The translations under genes were made by a program, and so were the position numbers. This document shows positions 23,331 to 36,474 of a stretch of 64,000 bases of DNA, in pieces. Numbering within the stretch: position 1 is the stretch's first letter; each line of letters opens with the position of its first letter. Origin of the DNA: Heracleum sosnowskyi (taxonomy: Eukaryota > Streptophyta > Magnoliopsida > Apiales > Apiaceae); the NCBI GenBank assembly GCA_030848705.1, contig CM061245.1, positions 59,174,006 to 59,238,005 of the forward strand, in the 5' to 3' direction. Below the pieces are notes generated by a model. The model saw nothing but the letters and a program-made list of their open reading frames with translations, was not told where the DNA came from and searched no databases.

Positions 23331-23741
23331 AAATCTATCCCAATTTAAATCTTTAAACCTTTAAGGTAGATAATCCATATAGGATCAAAGTTTTAACACT
23401 ACTAGGGTTTGTCCCCAAAATAGTATCCCGTTCAAAATACTGTATGACTTATAATCATACTCAAATACTTTTCTTAAATCATTTAGAAATCCTTGGTATC
23501 GATATAATGAACCAAGATTCAAAACATATCTTTTAAAATAGATATCAAATATTGGAATCAAGGCTTAAAGCCTATCCATTGATTCAAAATACTATACAGT
23601 TCAACATATTGTATATCTTAAATACCTTCTCAACATATATATACACACATATCTATTTAGATATCACATACTGTTCAAAATACTGTAAAATATCCGTAAT
23701 GAACACCTTTTCGACTTTGTTGTGTTGTGGTATATAAAAGA

Positions 23742-23769
23742 AGCAAGAATGAGCACTATAGCTCGACAA
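23742..23769 (-). promoter_or_regulatory. Second hairpin motif in LTR A
   Basis: GCAAGAATGAGC, ACTATA, GCTCGACAA: a diverged second copy ~440 bases from the first, and also present in B at 27255-27282. Confidence 0.4.
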
Positions 23770-24689
23770 TAAGATATAGCATCATAATCATATATGTAAG
23801 CTGATATCATAATTGAAAACCTTTGAAACTCCGTTCATATACAGAACAATATGTTTAAATATTCTTTTCGTCAAAACAGACCATACAGTACAACTACTGT
23901 ATGAGGAACATCATTACTCATCACTGCCACATTATCAGTAACTCAGCACCTAGGCTTTCGTTACAATGTGCAGCACAACTCCAATTGGAGGGAATGGACC
24001 TTTTTCCGGAGCACGCCACAATACACGATGATCGGTCGTTGTATCGTACTCACACTTTTCTACTAGTAGATGGACGACATCTTAACACGATTATCACCCC
24101 AGCCGCATACGGGCTTTGTATCTGCTGGACTGTCCTACAACCTCTTACGCGAGATAAGTGATGGACTGCCCAGCATCCTCTTACGCTATAATCAGAGGTA
24201 CTGTCCAACAGCCTCCTTCACGTTTCCTCCTGGTCCTGGATAAAAATCAATGAAACGGGAATCAGATTTTAATCCTGAATACCCAAGTACAAATACTTGT
24301 CAAAACTTTGTAACAGTTCAGATTTCCTTACTCCAGAGTATTTGAAGGGAGTAAGTCACAGTGTGGGTTGACATCAGTCAACGAAACTACAGATGATTAC
24401 CACGTATTATGAAATTACGACCTGGGAGTTTTTGTAAAATACCTTTAGTTCTGATAAATGAGAACCCGAAAACATACTCACTTTTAATGAAAGAGGCAAG
24501 TGAAATCATATGTTCACTTCCTGAGATGGATTCCCAATTTTTGATAAGTTCAAATCAAAATCATCATTCGAGATAAATAATTAAAGTAGTTGGGAACCCC
24601 TATTATACTCTCATAAATCCTTTCGAGATCAGAAAATATTTGCGTAAATACTAGAACCTTAAATAATAATATAACTAGGTTCTATGATT

Positions 24690-24960
24690 TTTAAATCATT
24701 TTTGGAATATTTAATAAATATTCAAATAATAAATATTGAATTATGATTCAATATAATTCCACTTAAGTGAATATTCAAATTAATATTCACTTAATTAAAT
24801 AATATCCAAATAATAAATATTGAATTATCATTCAATAAGATTCCACTTAAGTGAATATTCAAAATAATATTCACTTAATTAAATAAATATTCAAAATAAT
24901 ATTTTTAATAATGTTATTTAATATTTCACATTAAATATCCAATAATATATATATTGGAAT
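24690..24960 (-). repeat. AT-palindrome array in LTR A
   Basis: Repeated AAGTGAATATTCAAA and TAATATTCACTTAATTAAAT blocks form inverted pairs GTGAATATT/AATATTCAC. They lie in the same LTR position as the arrays of D and G but in different sequence. Confidence 0.75.
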
Positions 24961-26836
24961 ATTTAATCAACATATTTAAAATATAGCTGTCCCTGGACCC
25001 TCCAGTTTCTGACAGTATAATCAAGACAAAACAGTAATTTAACTCCCGGTCTAATATTTTAAAATCATCGTACGAGTGCTCTATCTTTAGAGCCTTTAAA
25101 ACCTCGGTTTATATCTAGTATTTACATAGCATATAAACCTTATATCTTATAAAGTTTTTTTATCAAAAGCGTAAACAGTTTATAAATATTTTCACAGCAT
25201 TAAAGCAGAATATATCACAACAACATCACTTATATGATGTAGGGTTTGAAAACTGACATGCATCTATCATATGCATATACTACATCTCAACATTTTTAAT
25301 ACCATCACATCTATATACGATGTAAGGTTTGAAAGCATGCATGATATAATATCACATGCATATACTACATCTCAACATTTTTAATACCGTTACATCAATA
25401 TACGATGTAAGGTTTGAAAGCATGCATGATATCATATCATATGCATCATCAGTATAAGTAATGGAAAACATAGCAGGAATGAGAAAACTTGCCTCGGGTC
25501 CTTGGTTGTTATGGGTTCGAGAACTTGCCGGGAAATCTATAAACAAGGAAATACTCGATCAGTCCCCTGGCTTAATCATTTAAAGTGCATTTAACTTAAG
25601 CACTAACGTTCTATTAACGAACATCAAATGTCTCGCTCTTGGTCACTTATAACCTCATGACATTCCGTAAACTCTTAAGTCAAAAGTTTGGGTGGAAATA
25701 TATTCTCCAAACCCAAGTACTTTACCATTGCTAACTCATTGTTTTTAACCATCCCCTTAAGGGTATTTCACTCGCGCAACTTTTGTTCCCGCATTTTTAT
25801 AAAATCGAAAAATCATCATTTTAACAGGAAACCTCCTCGGTTCCCTTCCTAACGGTCCATACTAGTATCCATTTTAATATCTCGACCCAATTCCATTTTT
25901 AAAGGGTTTGATCACAATCTCAAAGTTCATGCAATGAACTACTTAGTTATCCGAAACCGCTTTCACTAAAATGGATGTTTCTCCTAAACCGTAAATCGAA
26001 ACGATACGATTCTTTCGCTAAAACAAACTACAAAATAGAGTCTACATTATCATGGTCAGAAACCTTATGGTTATGCCCTTTAAGGTAACCATGGTCTCTG
26101 TCCAAACTTCGTAGGTGAAATCTGACATGGTAACGACGCTTAAATGTGATTCCCGTGTTTAAAACACTCAAATTCATTCACCAATCCACAACCAAACAAT
26201 CACAACTCAATGATCTCATCCAAACCAACTTATTTCTATCTAAACAAGCTCATCACATTCTTCACAAGTTCAACCATCATTTAATCCACTAAACATCATA
26301 CATATCATGCAAAACACTTCTACATCACACTATCCTTAATCACTATCATTTATATCACTAAAATCAAAGTATAAACACAAGTGTGAGAGAGTTTATGTAA
26401 CACCCCCAGATCCGGGGTCAGGAATCTGGGTTGTCACGCTCCATCAATTATATAATACCTTCATTACTTACAACATTCTAATAATATAACTCCAAAAGAC
26501 CCCAATCACTTACGCGCACACACACAAGTTATAGCCTTGGAAATGAGCAACAATAAGTAACATTTGTTATTACAAATCAAATGTACTATCCAGGATCTCA
26601 TCTATCATTTACAACCTCTACCTGAAGTTAAAATAATAGACCTCACAATTCTATACAAGGTTTAATAATATAAACCTATTCGAAAACAATTCTTACTAAC
26701 TCAGTCTACAGCTGTTCTGCTAAATCCGACAGTATCCATCTTGCTGAACTAACTCAAGGGTGGTCTCTCCATTCCCTTGCTCTCGTAACACGAGGTGAAT
26801 CGGCAATGTTTTCTTCATGCTGAAATATTTAATAAA

Positions 26837-26865
26837 GCAAGAATGAGCTAATAGTGCTCAACAAG
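26837..26865 (-). promoter_or_regulatory. Conserved LTR hairpin motif (B, first)
   Basis: GCAAGAATGAGC, TAATAGT, GCTCAACAAG. It keeps the stem and the GCAAG flank. Confidence 0.5.
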
Positions 26866-27254
26866 AAATCTATCCCAGTTTAAATCTTTAAACCTTTTAG
26901 GAAGATAATCCATATGGGATCAAAGCTTTTAACACTACTTGGGTCTATCCCCAAAATAGTACACCGTTCAAAATACCATATGACTTATAATCATACTCAA
27001 ATATTCTTCTTAAATCATTTGGAAATCCTTGGTATCAGTATGATAAACCAAGACTCAAAACATATCTTTTTAAAATAGATATCAAAGGTTGGAATCAAGG
27101 CTTAAATCCTATTCATTGATTCAAAACACTATACAGTTTAATATACTGTATATCTTAAATAAATTTTCAACATATATACTCACATATCTATTTAGATGTC
27201 TCATACTGTTCAAAATACTGTAAAATATCAGTAATGAACACCTTTTATAAAAGA

Positions 27255-27282
27255 AGCAAGAATGAGCACTATAGCTCAACAA
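27255..27282 (-). promoter_or_regulatory. Second hairpin motif in LTR B
   Basis: GCAAGAATGAGC, ACTATA, GCTCAACAA. Here the stem is fully paired (TGAGC/GCTCA), whereas A has GCTCG. Confidence 0.4.
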
Positions 27283-28254
27283 TCAGATATAGCAGCTTAA
27301 TCGTATATGTAAGCTTATATCATAAAGGAAAACCTTTAAACTTCATTCGTATACAGAATGATATTTTATTATTCTTTTCGTCAAAACCTACCATACAGTA
27401 CGACTACTGTATGAGGAACATCATTACTCATTACTGTCACATTATCAGTAACTCAGCGCCTAGGCTTTTGTTACAATGTGCAGCTCAACTCCAATTGGAG
27501 GGAAGGGAATGTACTAGAACACCCGATACACGGTGATCAGCCGTTGTATCGTAACTTTTCTTTTATACTACTAGAAGGACGACTTCCTGTTCGGTTATCA
27601 CCCTGACCGCATACGGGCCACTCTGCTAAGAGATCACTACCTCGGTGCCTATCTCGTCACGGGTAAGCCTTAGCACGCAAGAGATCACTACCTCGGGCCT
27701 ATTTCGTCACCGTGTAAGCCTTGATAATTTTGGCACTACCCCGACACCTATTTCATTGCCGTGTAGGCCTTTCCAATTCCCATGATGAAAAATATTAATA
27801 AAACGGAAATCGGAATTTAATTCCATTTTTCCCAAGTACAAATACTTGTCAAAACTTTGTAACCGTTCAGAATACCTTACTCCAAAGTAATTGAAAGAAG
27901 TAAGTCAAAGTGTGGGTTGACATTAGTCAACGAAACTACCGATGATTACTACATATTTTGAAATCATGACCAGGGAGTTTATTGAAATTTCAGAGTTCAG
28001 CGAGTTTGAAATACTCTACTTGAATGGGGGAACCATCCCCTTAGTTATAAGTATTCTAGAGGAACAGTGGAGGTAAAATCTGTCCTCGAATTCTTGAACT
28101 AGATTCCCAGTTTTCGATGAGTTGGAAAATTCTAACCGCATTTAATTACCTTTAACTTTCTTAAGATAATAGCTGTGAATCTCTATTTTAATACCTTTTC
28201 TGAAAATCAGAAATTTATATTTTTGTGTAAATAATAGAACCTTTAATCATATAA

Positions 28255-28610
28255 TAAGGTTCTATGATTTTAAATCATATTTGGAATATTTAATAAATAC
28301 CCAAATAATAAATATTAAATTATTATTCAATATAAAACCACCTAAGTGAATATTCAGAATAATATTCACTTAGTTAAATAATCTTCAAATAATAAGTATT
28401 GAATTATTATTCAATATAAACTACTTAAGTGAATATTCAAAATAATATTCACTTAATTAAATAATAACTAATTAATAAATATTGAACTATTATTCAATAT
28501 AAACACTTAAGTGAATGTTCAAAATAATATTCACTTTAATTAAATAATATTCAAATAATATTTATTATAATATTATTTAAATATCTCACCTTAAATATCC
28601 CAGAATATAG
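28255..28610 (-). repeat. AT-palindrome array in LTR B
   Basis: Four or so units of CTTAAGTGAATATTCAAAAT followed by AATATTCACTTAATTAAAT, separated by ATTGAATTATTATTCAATAT palindromes. Confidence 0.75.
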
Positions 28611-30405
28611 ATATTGGAATTTTTAATAAATCTTTAAAATATAACTGTCCCTGGAACCTTCCAGCTTTTGACATTAGTTTAAAACAAAATAATAATTTGA
28701 CTCCCGGTCTAAGTTTTAAAACCATCGTACAAGTACTTTATACTTAGAGTCTTTAACCTTTAACCTTGGTTTATATCTAGTACTTATCTAGCATATAAAC
28801 CTTATACCTTATACAGCTTTTTACAAAGCGAAAACAGTTTTACGTTATTTCACAGCATTAAGCAGCATATATAGCAATACCACAACATATATCACAACAG
28901 CATCATTATATGGTATAGGGTTTGAAAACTTGCATGCATCTATCATATGCATACATCACATCTCATCATTTTTAATACCATCATATCTATATACGATGTG
29001 AGGTTTGAAAGCATGCATAATATCGTATGCATATATTACATTTGAAACAATGCATCTATCATATGCATATTATCATAATATTGTACTGCATGGGATGAGA
29101 AAACTTGCCTCGGGTCCTTGGTTGTTACGGTTTCGAGAACTTGCCGGGAAATCTATAAACAAAGAAATACCTGATCAGTCCCCTGGCTTAATCATTTAAA
29201 GTGCATTTAACTTAAGCACTAATGTTCTATTAACGAACATCCATTGTCTCACTCTTGGTCATCTATAACCTCATGACGTTCCGTAACTCTTAAGTCGCAA
29301 GTTAGGGTGAAAATCTATTCACAAATCCCAAGTACTTTTCCTTTACCATTTCCTTGTTTTAAACCATCCCCTTAAGGGTATTTCACTCGCGCAACCTTTG
29401 TTCTCACATTTTTCTAAAATCACAAACTTATCGTTTTGACACGAAACCTTCTAGGTTCCTTTCTAGACTATACATACTAGTATCCATTTTAATATCTCAA
29501 TCCAATTCCAATTTTAAAGGGCTTGATCCCTATCTCAAAGTTCATACAATGAACTATCTAGTTACGCGAAACCGCTTTCACTAAAACGGACGTTTCTCCT
29601 AAACCGTAAATCGAAACGACACGATTCTTTCGCTAAAATAATCTAGGAAACAGAGCCTACATTCTCATGGTCAGAAACTTCAAGTTTATGCCCTGTAATG
29701 CAATCATGGTTTCTGTCTAAACTACCTAAGTAAAATCCGACATGGTAACGACGCTTATGCGTACTTCCCGTGTTTTTAAACACTCTATCCAACTACAAAT
29801 CAACCATCAACCAACCACCAATCAAACCTCAAACTAATACTACCATTTTCTGTCCAAACAAAGTCACACCTTAGTTCATAAGTTTATCCACAAATCAACC
29901 ATCAAACATGCTTAAAATCATGCATACATGCTTTATTACTACATAGTTCTTAACTAATCACTTATAACTACTAGATCAAGACATAATCTTAAAAAGAAAG
30001 AAGTTTTATACCTTCTTTGGAACTTAACAAAGTCTATATATGGATGGTATATCCTTCCTTGCTCCTTAACTGTTAGGCTCAAGACATGTCTGAATACCAC
30101 TATTAACAAGCCTACACTTTGTGACTATGTCACATTACATGACCTAGTGAGTTCTATCACTGGGATGTAGTATAGGTCTCTAAATGTACTTGTCTTGTTC
30201 TCATGAACATTAGCTTTATCATGTATGCTCAGATTTATAATGAGCTTAGTAAAGTTTCTTGCATCTAGATTGTATATAGGCCATTGAATAATTATCCTGG
30301 TAGAAGTTCAGAAGTGTTCATGCAGCAGGATAGAGATGAATAAGGCTATGAAGAAATAAGTTGCAGGAATTTGTCCAAGGCATTATATAGCAAAGTCAAA
30401 AGAAA

Positions 30406-30800
30406 GCTATGTCGTGAAGTCACCAATATCCATGTCGTGAAGTACTATATCGCATAGTCCATTTTGTACTATGTCGAGAAGTCCTCAAGACACATGTCGT
30501 GAAGTGTTGAAGTCAGCAAAGTCAAAGGAGTCTAGATCGTGAAGTCCTCAGAAGCCTTATGTCGCATAGTCATCAAATGACCTATGTCGCATAGTCGTCA
30601 AATGACCTATGTCGCATAGTCGTCAAATGACCTATGTAGCATAGTCGTCAAATGACCTATGTCGCATAGTCGTCAAATGACTTATGTCGCATAGTCATCA
30701 AATGACCTATGTCGCATAGTCGTCAAATGACCTATGTCGCAAAGTCTTCAAAGGCTATATCGCGTAGTCCTCACAAGTGAGATCGCGAAGTCAGGAATGA
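30406..30800 (+). repeat. TCGC-motif cluster with a 25-bp minisatellite, upstream of the LTR promoter
   Basis: Dispersed copies such as CTATGTCGTGAAGTC, TATATCGCATAGTCC and GATCGCGAAGTC flank a tandem block (30557-30751) of eight 25-bp units (CCTATGTCGCATAGTCG plus TCAAATGA). The core can be written TATRTCGYRWAGTC. The 3' LTR has the same eight units at 48117-48311 with a few substitutions, including C-to-T in TCG. Lying ~300 bp before the TATA box, it may act as an upstream promoter or silencing-target array. The same motif recurs, mostly inverted, before the third ORF. Confidence 0.85.
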
Positions 30801-31102
30801 AGTGGAGTTCACGATATCAACACTTAGCCGTTTACAACAAGACAAATCAAGGTACAGAATCAAGAATCAAAAGAGACAAATACTGAAGCATTTGTTCTGG
30901 CAAGGTGGTCCAAAGAACAGATGGCAAATCTACAGCTAAACTTGAAGAGAAAGATAAGAGACAAGCAGCTACAGAAACGGGAAAGACTCCGAAAAGCAGG
31001 TGGTCCTTCCTGACACAGTTAACGTCTTATGGCAGGACAAGTTGGACTTTCAGCAAGGGGTAACTGTGTAAAAATAGGTGTGTGCACTAGTTTGTATAGG
31101 GC

Positions 31103-31112
31103 TTATATATAT
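31103..31112 (+). promoter_or_regulatory. TATA box of the 5' LTR
   Basis: TTATATATAT, with transcription expected ~30 bases downstream. It is conserved in the 3' LTR near 48664. Confidence 0.6.
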
Positions 31113-31429
31113 CATGCACATCCTATTGTTAGCTGTAAGAGAGACACACATAGTTTTTATCTTAAGCTCTTTTCTCTGTAAGCAAGCAAGTTCAAACTGT
31201 TCTTGTTTAGAAGCCAGAAATTCGATTGTGAATTTCTTGGAAAGCTGTAGTATTTAATTTGCTTATACAAAGTAGATTAAAGTGATTGTGTGTGTTATTT
31301 ACTTTCTGCATATTACATATCATAATCATATACAGTCTGTTACTTAGTTTTCAAGAATCGAAAAATACATCAAACTATCCATTCACCCCCCCCTCTGTCT
31401 AGTTTCTAGTAGTATTCATTTCTAACAAG

Positions 31430-31440
31430 TGGTATCAGAG
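31430..31440 (+). other. Primer binding site, initiator-Met tRNA
   Basis: TGGTATCAGAG starts two bases after the LTR end, as in other plant copia elements. The short leader 31441-31477 leads to the gag ATG. Confidence 0.9.
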
Positions 31441-31477
31441 AGTAGGCTGTTAACGTACAAACAGGAAAAGATCAAGA

Positions 31478-33943
31478 ATGAGTTCACAGAAACTAAGCAG
31501 TATCAAGATTCCTCCCTTTAACAAGGAGCACTACAGTTTATGGAAAAAGAAGATGTTGCTTTTTATCAAAGCTTCTAACCCCATGTATTTAGATATTCTA
31601 AAGCATGGTCCCTTCACTCCAATGATCGAGATTGGTGAAACAACCAATGGCACTGAGATTGTACCAGCAAAACATGTGCCCAAAGATCCCTCAAAAGACA
31701 CTGATCCTGAAAAGGAAAAAGTAGCACTGGATGGACATCTTCAACTTATCATTTGTGAATCTATGGACTTCAACATGTATGGCACTGTTGCTCATTGTAC
31801 TAGTGCCAAGAAGATGTGGGATCTTATAGAAGTGCTCTGTGAAGGAACTACTGAAGTAAGGAAGAACAAGAAGCAGATTCTTGTTTCACAATATGAAGCC
31901 TTCATGGCTCAGCCAAAAGAAGGAATCACAGAAGTGTTTGAGAGATTCAACAAGCTGATAAACGAGCTCAAACTCTATGACAAACACTATGAAACAGAAG
32001 AGCTCAATATGAAGTTTCTACTAACTCTTCCAGATCACTTGGAACCAAGAATCTCTTCCCTTAAAGAAAGAGATCTAACAAAGATTGGTTTTGATGTGTT
32101 GTATGGTGTTTTGAAGACATATGAGTTAGAGCTGTTTCAAAAGAGATCTATTCAAGCAAAGCAAGGATTAGTGGCTAATACCTCCTGTGCACTTATTGCT
32201 GACAACCTAAGTCAAAGAATGGACTCTCTTAAAATCAGTCAGGTCAAGATTGAGGAACTGGAAGTTGAAGACACTGGTGATGAAACTCAGGTTGTGTATG
32301 ATTTACCTGAAGAGGATGAGTTCTACAGTATAGATGAGCTGGACAAAATGGAAAACAAATCTTTTGCTTATATGGCTAGGAGGTATCCTAACATAAGGTT
32401 TAAAAGAAAGCAGCCATTCAGGTCCAAGTTCAATAATGGAAACACTGCTGGATCTAGTGGCTCAAACACCTTCAATAAAGGAAAAGGGATTGCTGGTGCT
32501 GCTAAAGGTGGATACAAGACAGGAAGTGTGGATAGGACCAAAATAAGGTGCTATAACTGCAATGAACTTGGGCATTTTGCCACTGAGTGCAAAAAGCCTA
32601 AACAAGTCAAGAAGGACAAAGCATACTTAGAGCTTGAAGCTAAGTATGAGGCTCTACTCAAGAAACAACAGGGCAAAGCCTTTATTGCTGAGGGAAAATG
32701 CTGGGATGACTCTGATGAAGAAGAAGAACAAGAGTACTCAAACTATGCCTTGATGGCATTTTCTGATGATGGTGATTCAAGTCAGGTACCTATTCTTACT
32801 TCTCTTGATATGACTCCCCTTCAATATAAGCAAACTGTTGAAGATATGAGCACTGAGATGTTTAATATTCATACTAGCATGTTAGTAGCTAATGAAGAAA
32901 TTGATAGACTAACTGCTAAGAATGTTGAGCTTACAGAAAAGAATGAGAAACTTGAGTTAATGGTTGTGAACCTGGATGGTTTGAAAAAGGAGGTTGAGTA
33001 TCTTAAAAACAAAGTGATTTGTGCTGAGCAGATAGAGAAAGCCCTTAGAGAACAAATTGCTGAAATTGAACTGAAACTAAGAAGCTTCAAAAACTCCTCT
33101 GAACTTATTCAAACCTACCACAAGGAACACACTGAAGACTGCAAGGTTGGAGTTGGTTTTGACTATGATAATGACAAGGGAAGGAAGAAGGTCAAGGGCA
33201 AAGGAAAGGAAACTTTTACAAACAAAAATGCCCCAACCATACTGTCAAGTGTTGAACAGCCCATCTTCAGAAAGAGTGTTGTTGAGTTTGATGAGGAACT
33301 ACTGATCATCAAGCAACAACTACTTGAAGAAGATTAGGCTGCTAAGAACACTTCTTCCTTTCCTGAACTTGTCAATCAGAAAGAGACCAAAGACAATCTT
33401 GTCAAGAGTCCTAAAGCAAAGAAAGAAGTTGTTAAGAAAAGGAAACAAAACAGAAATGGTAAAGTTGGTGTTAACAAGGGAAACAACTATGCTTATGTGC
33501 CAAATGCTCCCAGGAAACAATGTCAAAAATGCCTATCTGTTAATCGTTTGACTCATAAGTGTAGTAAGCCTGAAATTGTTGAAGTTGACAACCTAAGTAA
33601 CCTTTCTGCAAGCATAAATTCTAGTCATGATTCTTTCTGTGGTAAGCCAAACTGCATGACATGCTATGTGACTGTGATTGCTAACTGTTTATCTCTTAAA
33701 CATAAACTTGACTCTGCACAATCTGGTGAATCACACACACACATGCATTCTCATAGGACAGGGTCCCCAATCAGGGTTGAGAGGGTGAAAACTTCATGTG
33801 AGCCTAAGAGTGTAAACTCCAAAGCCACAGAAAAAGTGAAGTCTCCTACTATGAGAAATGAAATTTATGACAGAAGAATTGTTAATAAAAATGTTTCTAA
33901 ATCAACTGGACCCTACCAAGTGTGGGTACCAAAAACAACTTAG
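31478..33943 (+). pseudogene. SIRE-type gag, interrupted by one stop
   Basis: The frame starts MSSQKLSSIKIPPFNKEHYS and is open for 619 residues to TAG 33335-33337. It then continues in the same frame to TAG 33941-33943, so one in-frame nonsense codon splits a ~820-residue gag. Visible parts: a copia gag domain (residues ~15-215); the zinc knuckle CYNCNELGHFATEC at ~358; an acidic stretch (DSDEEEEQE, ~412); a long Leu/Glu/Lys coiled-coil region (~455-545); and, past the stop, a basic segment with a Cys/His cluster (CQKC...HKC) ending VWVPKTT. It packages element RNA in virus-like particles. Such a long gag with a coiled coil is normal for SIRE elements. Confidence 0.85.
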
Positions 33944-33954
33944 TCACTTTGTGA

Positions 33955-36440
33955 ATGCAGGGCAACAGGAATAAAAGAGTCATATGGATCTTGGACAGTG
34001 GATGCTCAAGTCACATGACTGGTGATATAGCCCTGCTATCACATTTTGAGGAAAAGGCTGGCCCATCAGTAACCTTTGGAAATGACAACATTGGTTATAC
34101 AATGGGATATGGCAGTGTTAAATCTGGAAATGTCATTATTGAAGATGTAGCATTTGTTGAAGGACTGAAGCATAATCTCTTGAGTATTGGACAATTTACC
34201 AACAGAGGTTTCAAAGTGGAATTTGATGAAGACTTCTGTTCAATCTCAAAAAGGGAAAGTGGTGAAGTTGTTCTAACTGGTGTGAAGAAAGGAAGCTTGT
34301 TTGTAGCTAATCTCAAGGCTGCAGATAAGGGAGAAATCTGCTGTTTCTACACTAAAGCCACAAATGAGGAATTCTGGCTATGGCACAAGAAGCTGTCTCA
34401 CTTGAATGTTCAGGCAATGAACTCTCTAACCAAGAGAGAACTTATCAGGGATTTGCCTGCCCTGGAGTTTGTGCAAGATGGAGCATGTGAAGCTTGTCAG
34501 AAAGGAAAAATTAAAAGATCCAGTCACAAGAACAAGTTGCTCAATAAAAACTCAAAACCTCTGCAGCTAATTCACATGGACTTATTTGGCCCTGTGAATG
34601 TAATGTCCCTCTACAAAAAGAAATATGCTCTAGTGATGGTAGATGACTATTCAAGATATACTTGGGTGGAATTCCTATTCTCCAAGGATGAAGCACCCCA
34701 AGTCATAATAGAGCATATCAAGAGAGTTGATAAAGAAGCACAAAGCACTGGTTCCTCTGTAGTTGCTTTGAGAAGTGATAATGGGACTGAGTTCAGAAAT
34801 TCAACATTGTATGAGTTTTGCAAAGATAAAGGAATTTCTCAACAATTCTCAGCTCCTAGAACACCTCAACAAAATGGAGTAGTTGAGAGAAAGAATAGAA
34901 CTCTCATTGAAGCTGCAAGGACAATGCTGCTGGATGCAAAGCTACCCACTAGCTTTTGGGCTGATGCTGTTAACACAGCATGCTATGTGCAAAATAGAAC
35001 ATTAATCAATAAGAAGTCTGGCAAAACTCCTTACTCATTAATGACTGGAAAAAGAGCATCCTTCAAGCACCTGCATGTGTTTGGAAGCAAGTGCTTTGTG
35101 ATGAAAGATACCTCTGAGCATGTTGGAAAATTTGATGCAAAAGCATTTGAAGGTATCTTCATTGGATACTCTCTGGAAAGGACAGCATACAGAGTATTTG
35201 TACCTGAGCAACACAAAGTCATGGAAAGCATGGATGTTACCTTTGATGACAAGAAAACTCCTGGACTGAAAACAAGTGATCAAGACAATGTGCCATTGAG
35301 ATTTGAGAATCAAGGTTATCTTGAGGATTCTGAAAGTGAAGATGAACCCCCTGTTCAAACTGCTCTAGAGAATGAAATCCTTGAAGTTGACAATCTTCTT
35401 CAAACACCTGTGCAAGGGTTCACAAACACAGGGGGAGAAGAAGAGAATGCACCTATCAACCAAAATGAGCATGGAACAGATCAAGGAAATGAACAGGGGC
35501 ACACAAGGAAATGGGACAGAGCCCACACTAGGGATCAAATCATTGGAGATCCTAGTGAGGGAGTTAGAACAAGAAGGGCAACATTAAATACATGTCTGTA
35601 TAGCTGCTTTCTGTCACAAGAGGAACCTAAATTAATTGAAGAAGCTTTGAAGAATTCTGATTGGATTGTTGCCATGCAAGAAGAGTTGAATCAATTTGAG
35701 AAAAACAAAGTATGGGAACTAGTACCTCCTCCAAAAGGAAAGAATGTTATTGACACCAAATGGGTGTTCAGAAACAAAATGGATGAAGAAGGAGTGGTAA
35801 TTAGAAACAAAGCAAGGCTGGTTGCCAAAGTATACTGTCAGCAAGAAGGCATTGACTATGATGAGACATTTGCACCTGTAGCTAGACTGGAAGCCATCAG
35901 AATCTTCCTGGCTTTTGCAGCTCACTCAGATTTTAAGGTGTATCAAATGGATGTGAAAAGTGCATTTCTCAATGGTGATCTTGCTGAAGAAGTCTATGTG
36001 TCTCAACCACCTGGCTTTGAAAATGAAGACTTCCCAAACTTTGTGTACAGATTGCTTAAGGCACTCTATGGACTCAAACAGGCACCAAGAGCCTGGTATG
36101 AGACTCTATCTCAATTCCTTCTTGAGCATCAATTCACCAGGGGTACAATTGACAAAACCCTATTCTTCAAGAAGCATGGAAATGATATCATTCTTGTTCA
36201 AATCTATGTGGATGATATCATCTTTGGCTCTTCAAATGAAAAACTCTGTGAAAGGTTCTCTAAGTTGATGCAAAGCAAATATGAGATGAGTATGATGGGA
36301 GAATTAACCTACTTTCTAGGTTTGCAAGTACATCAAAGGGAGGATGGCATCTTCATAAACCAATCAAAGTATGTCAAAGATCTTTTGAAGAAATATGGTT
36401 TAGAAGACTCATCCCCTGCAAAAACTCCCATGTCCACTGC
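33955..36440 (+). pseudogene. SIRE-type pol, N-terminal part up to the CACTA insertion
   Basis: Open from ATG 33955 in a different frame from gag, with stops in both frames between them. Domains: aspartic protease (WILDSGCSSHMTGD, residues ~10-24); GAG-pre-integrase (LWHKKLSHLN); integrase core (HMDLFGPV, then DNGTEF, then TPQQNGVVERKNRTL); an acidic linker (~440-530); and reverse transcriptase from ~560 with YVDDIIFGS (~755). The element's sequence stops inside a codon at 36440. The ORF then runs 16 meaningless codons into the CACTA to a stop at 36489. The remainder of RT and RNase H resumes in phase at 41185. One oddity is LVAKVY where most copia RTs have a Gly. Confidence 0.9.
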
Positions 36441-36474
36441 CACTACACCAAAAATGACCTATTGCAACCCCAAA
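36441..36474 (+). repeat. Left terminal inverted repeat of the CACTA
   Basis: CACTACACCA, an AT spacer, then TGACCTATTGCAACCCCAAA. It pairs with 41148-41181. Confidence 0.9.

Larger units (their letters stand above)
23255..26395 (-). repeat. Internal fragment of a long gypsy LTR (A), same family as B
   Basis: It matches B's LTR from 26792 to ~30010 in the same orientation, sharing GAGGTGAATCGGCAA, the AT-palindrome region, CTCCCGGTCTAA and CTTGCCGGGAAATCTA. It lacks ~400 bases at one LTR end and ~1.1 kb at the other. The missing pieces are explained if C inserted on the left side and B on the right side (at GTTTA 26391-26395), putting A's remainder outside the window. Two TGAGC hairpin motifs lie at 23302-23330 and 23742-23769. 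No gene is present. Confidence 0.75.
26396..30070 (-). repeat. Long gypsy LTR B, 3' portion
   Basis: The terminus is TGTAACACCCCCAGATCCGG (minus-strand 3' end). The LTR is interrupted at 30070 by the SIRE-type element and resumes at 48988. The two parts total ~4670 bp. Sequence is non-coding: AT-rich, with a palindrome array (28255-28610) and two TGAGC hairpin motifs (26837-26865 and 27255-27282). The ends resemble D/G (CCGGGGTCAGG near the 3' terminus, TGTAATAACCC at the other), so the families are related. Confidence 0.85.
30071..31427 (+). repeat. 5' LTR of the SIRE-type element, 1357 bp
   Basis: It runs from TGTTAGGCTCAAGACATG to GTATTCATTTCTAACA. It contains a cluster of TCGC-core motifs and an eight-unit minisatellite (30406-30800), then a TATA box at 31103-31112. 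Confidence 0.95.

Noticed and set aside
24060..24160. Possible gene in LTR A (ORF 23901-24161) and its relative at 27234-27536
   Set aside because: The copies in A and B do not keep the same frame or length; it is ordinary LTR sequence.
30557..30751. CRISPR-like regular repeat array
   Set aside because: Units are contiguous 25-bp tandem repeats without unique spacers, inside a plant retrotransposon LTR and duplicated in its partner LTR.
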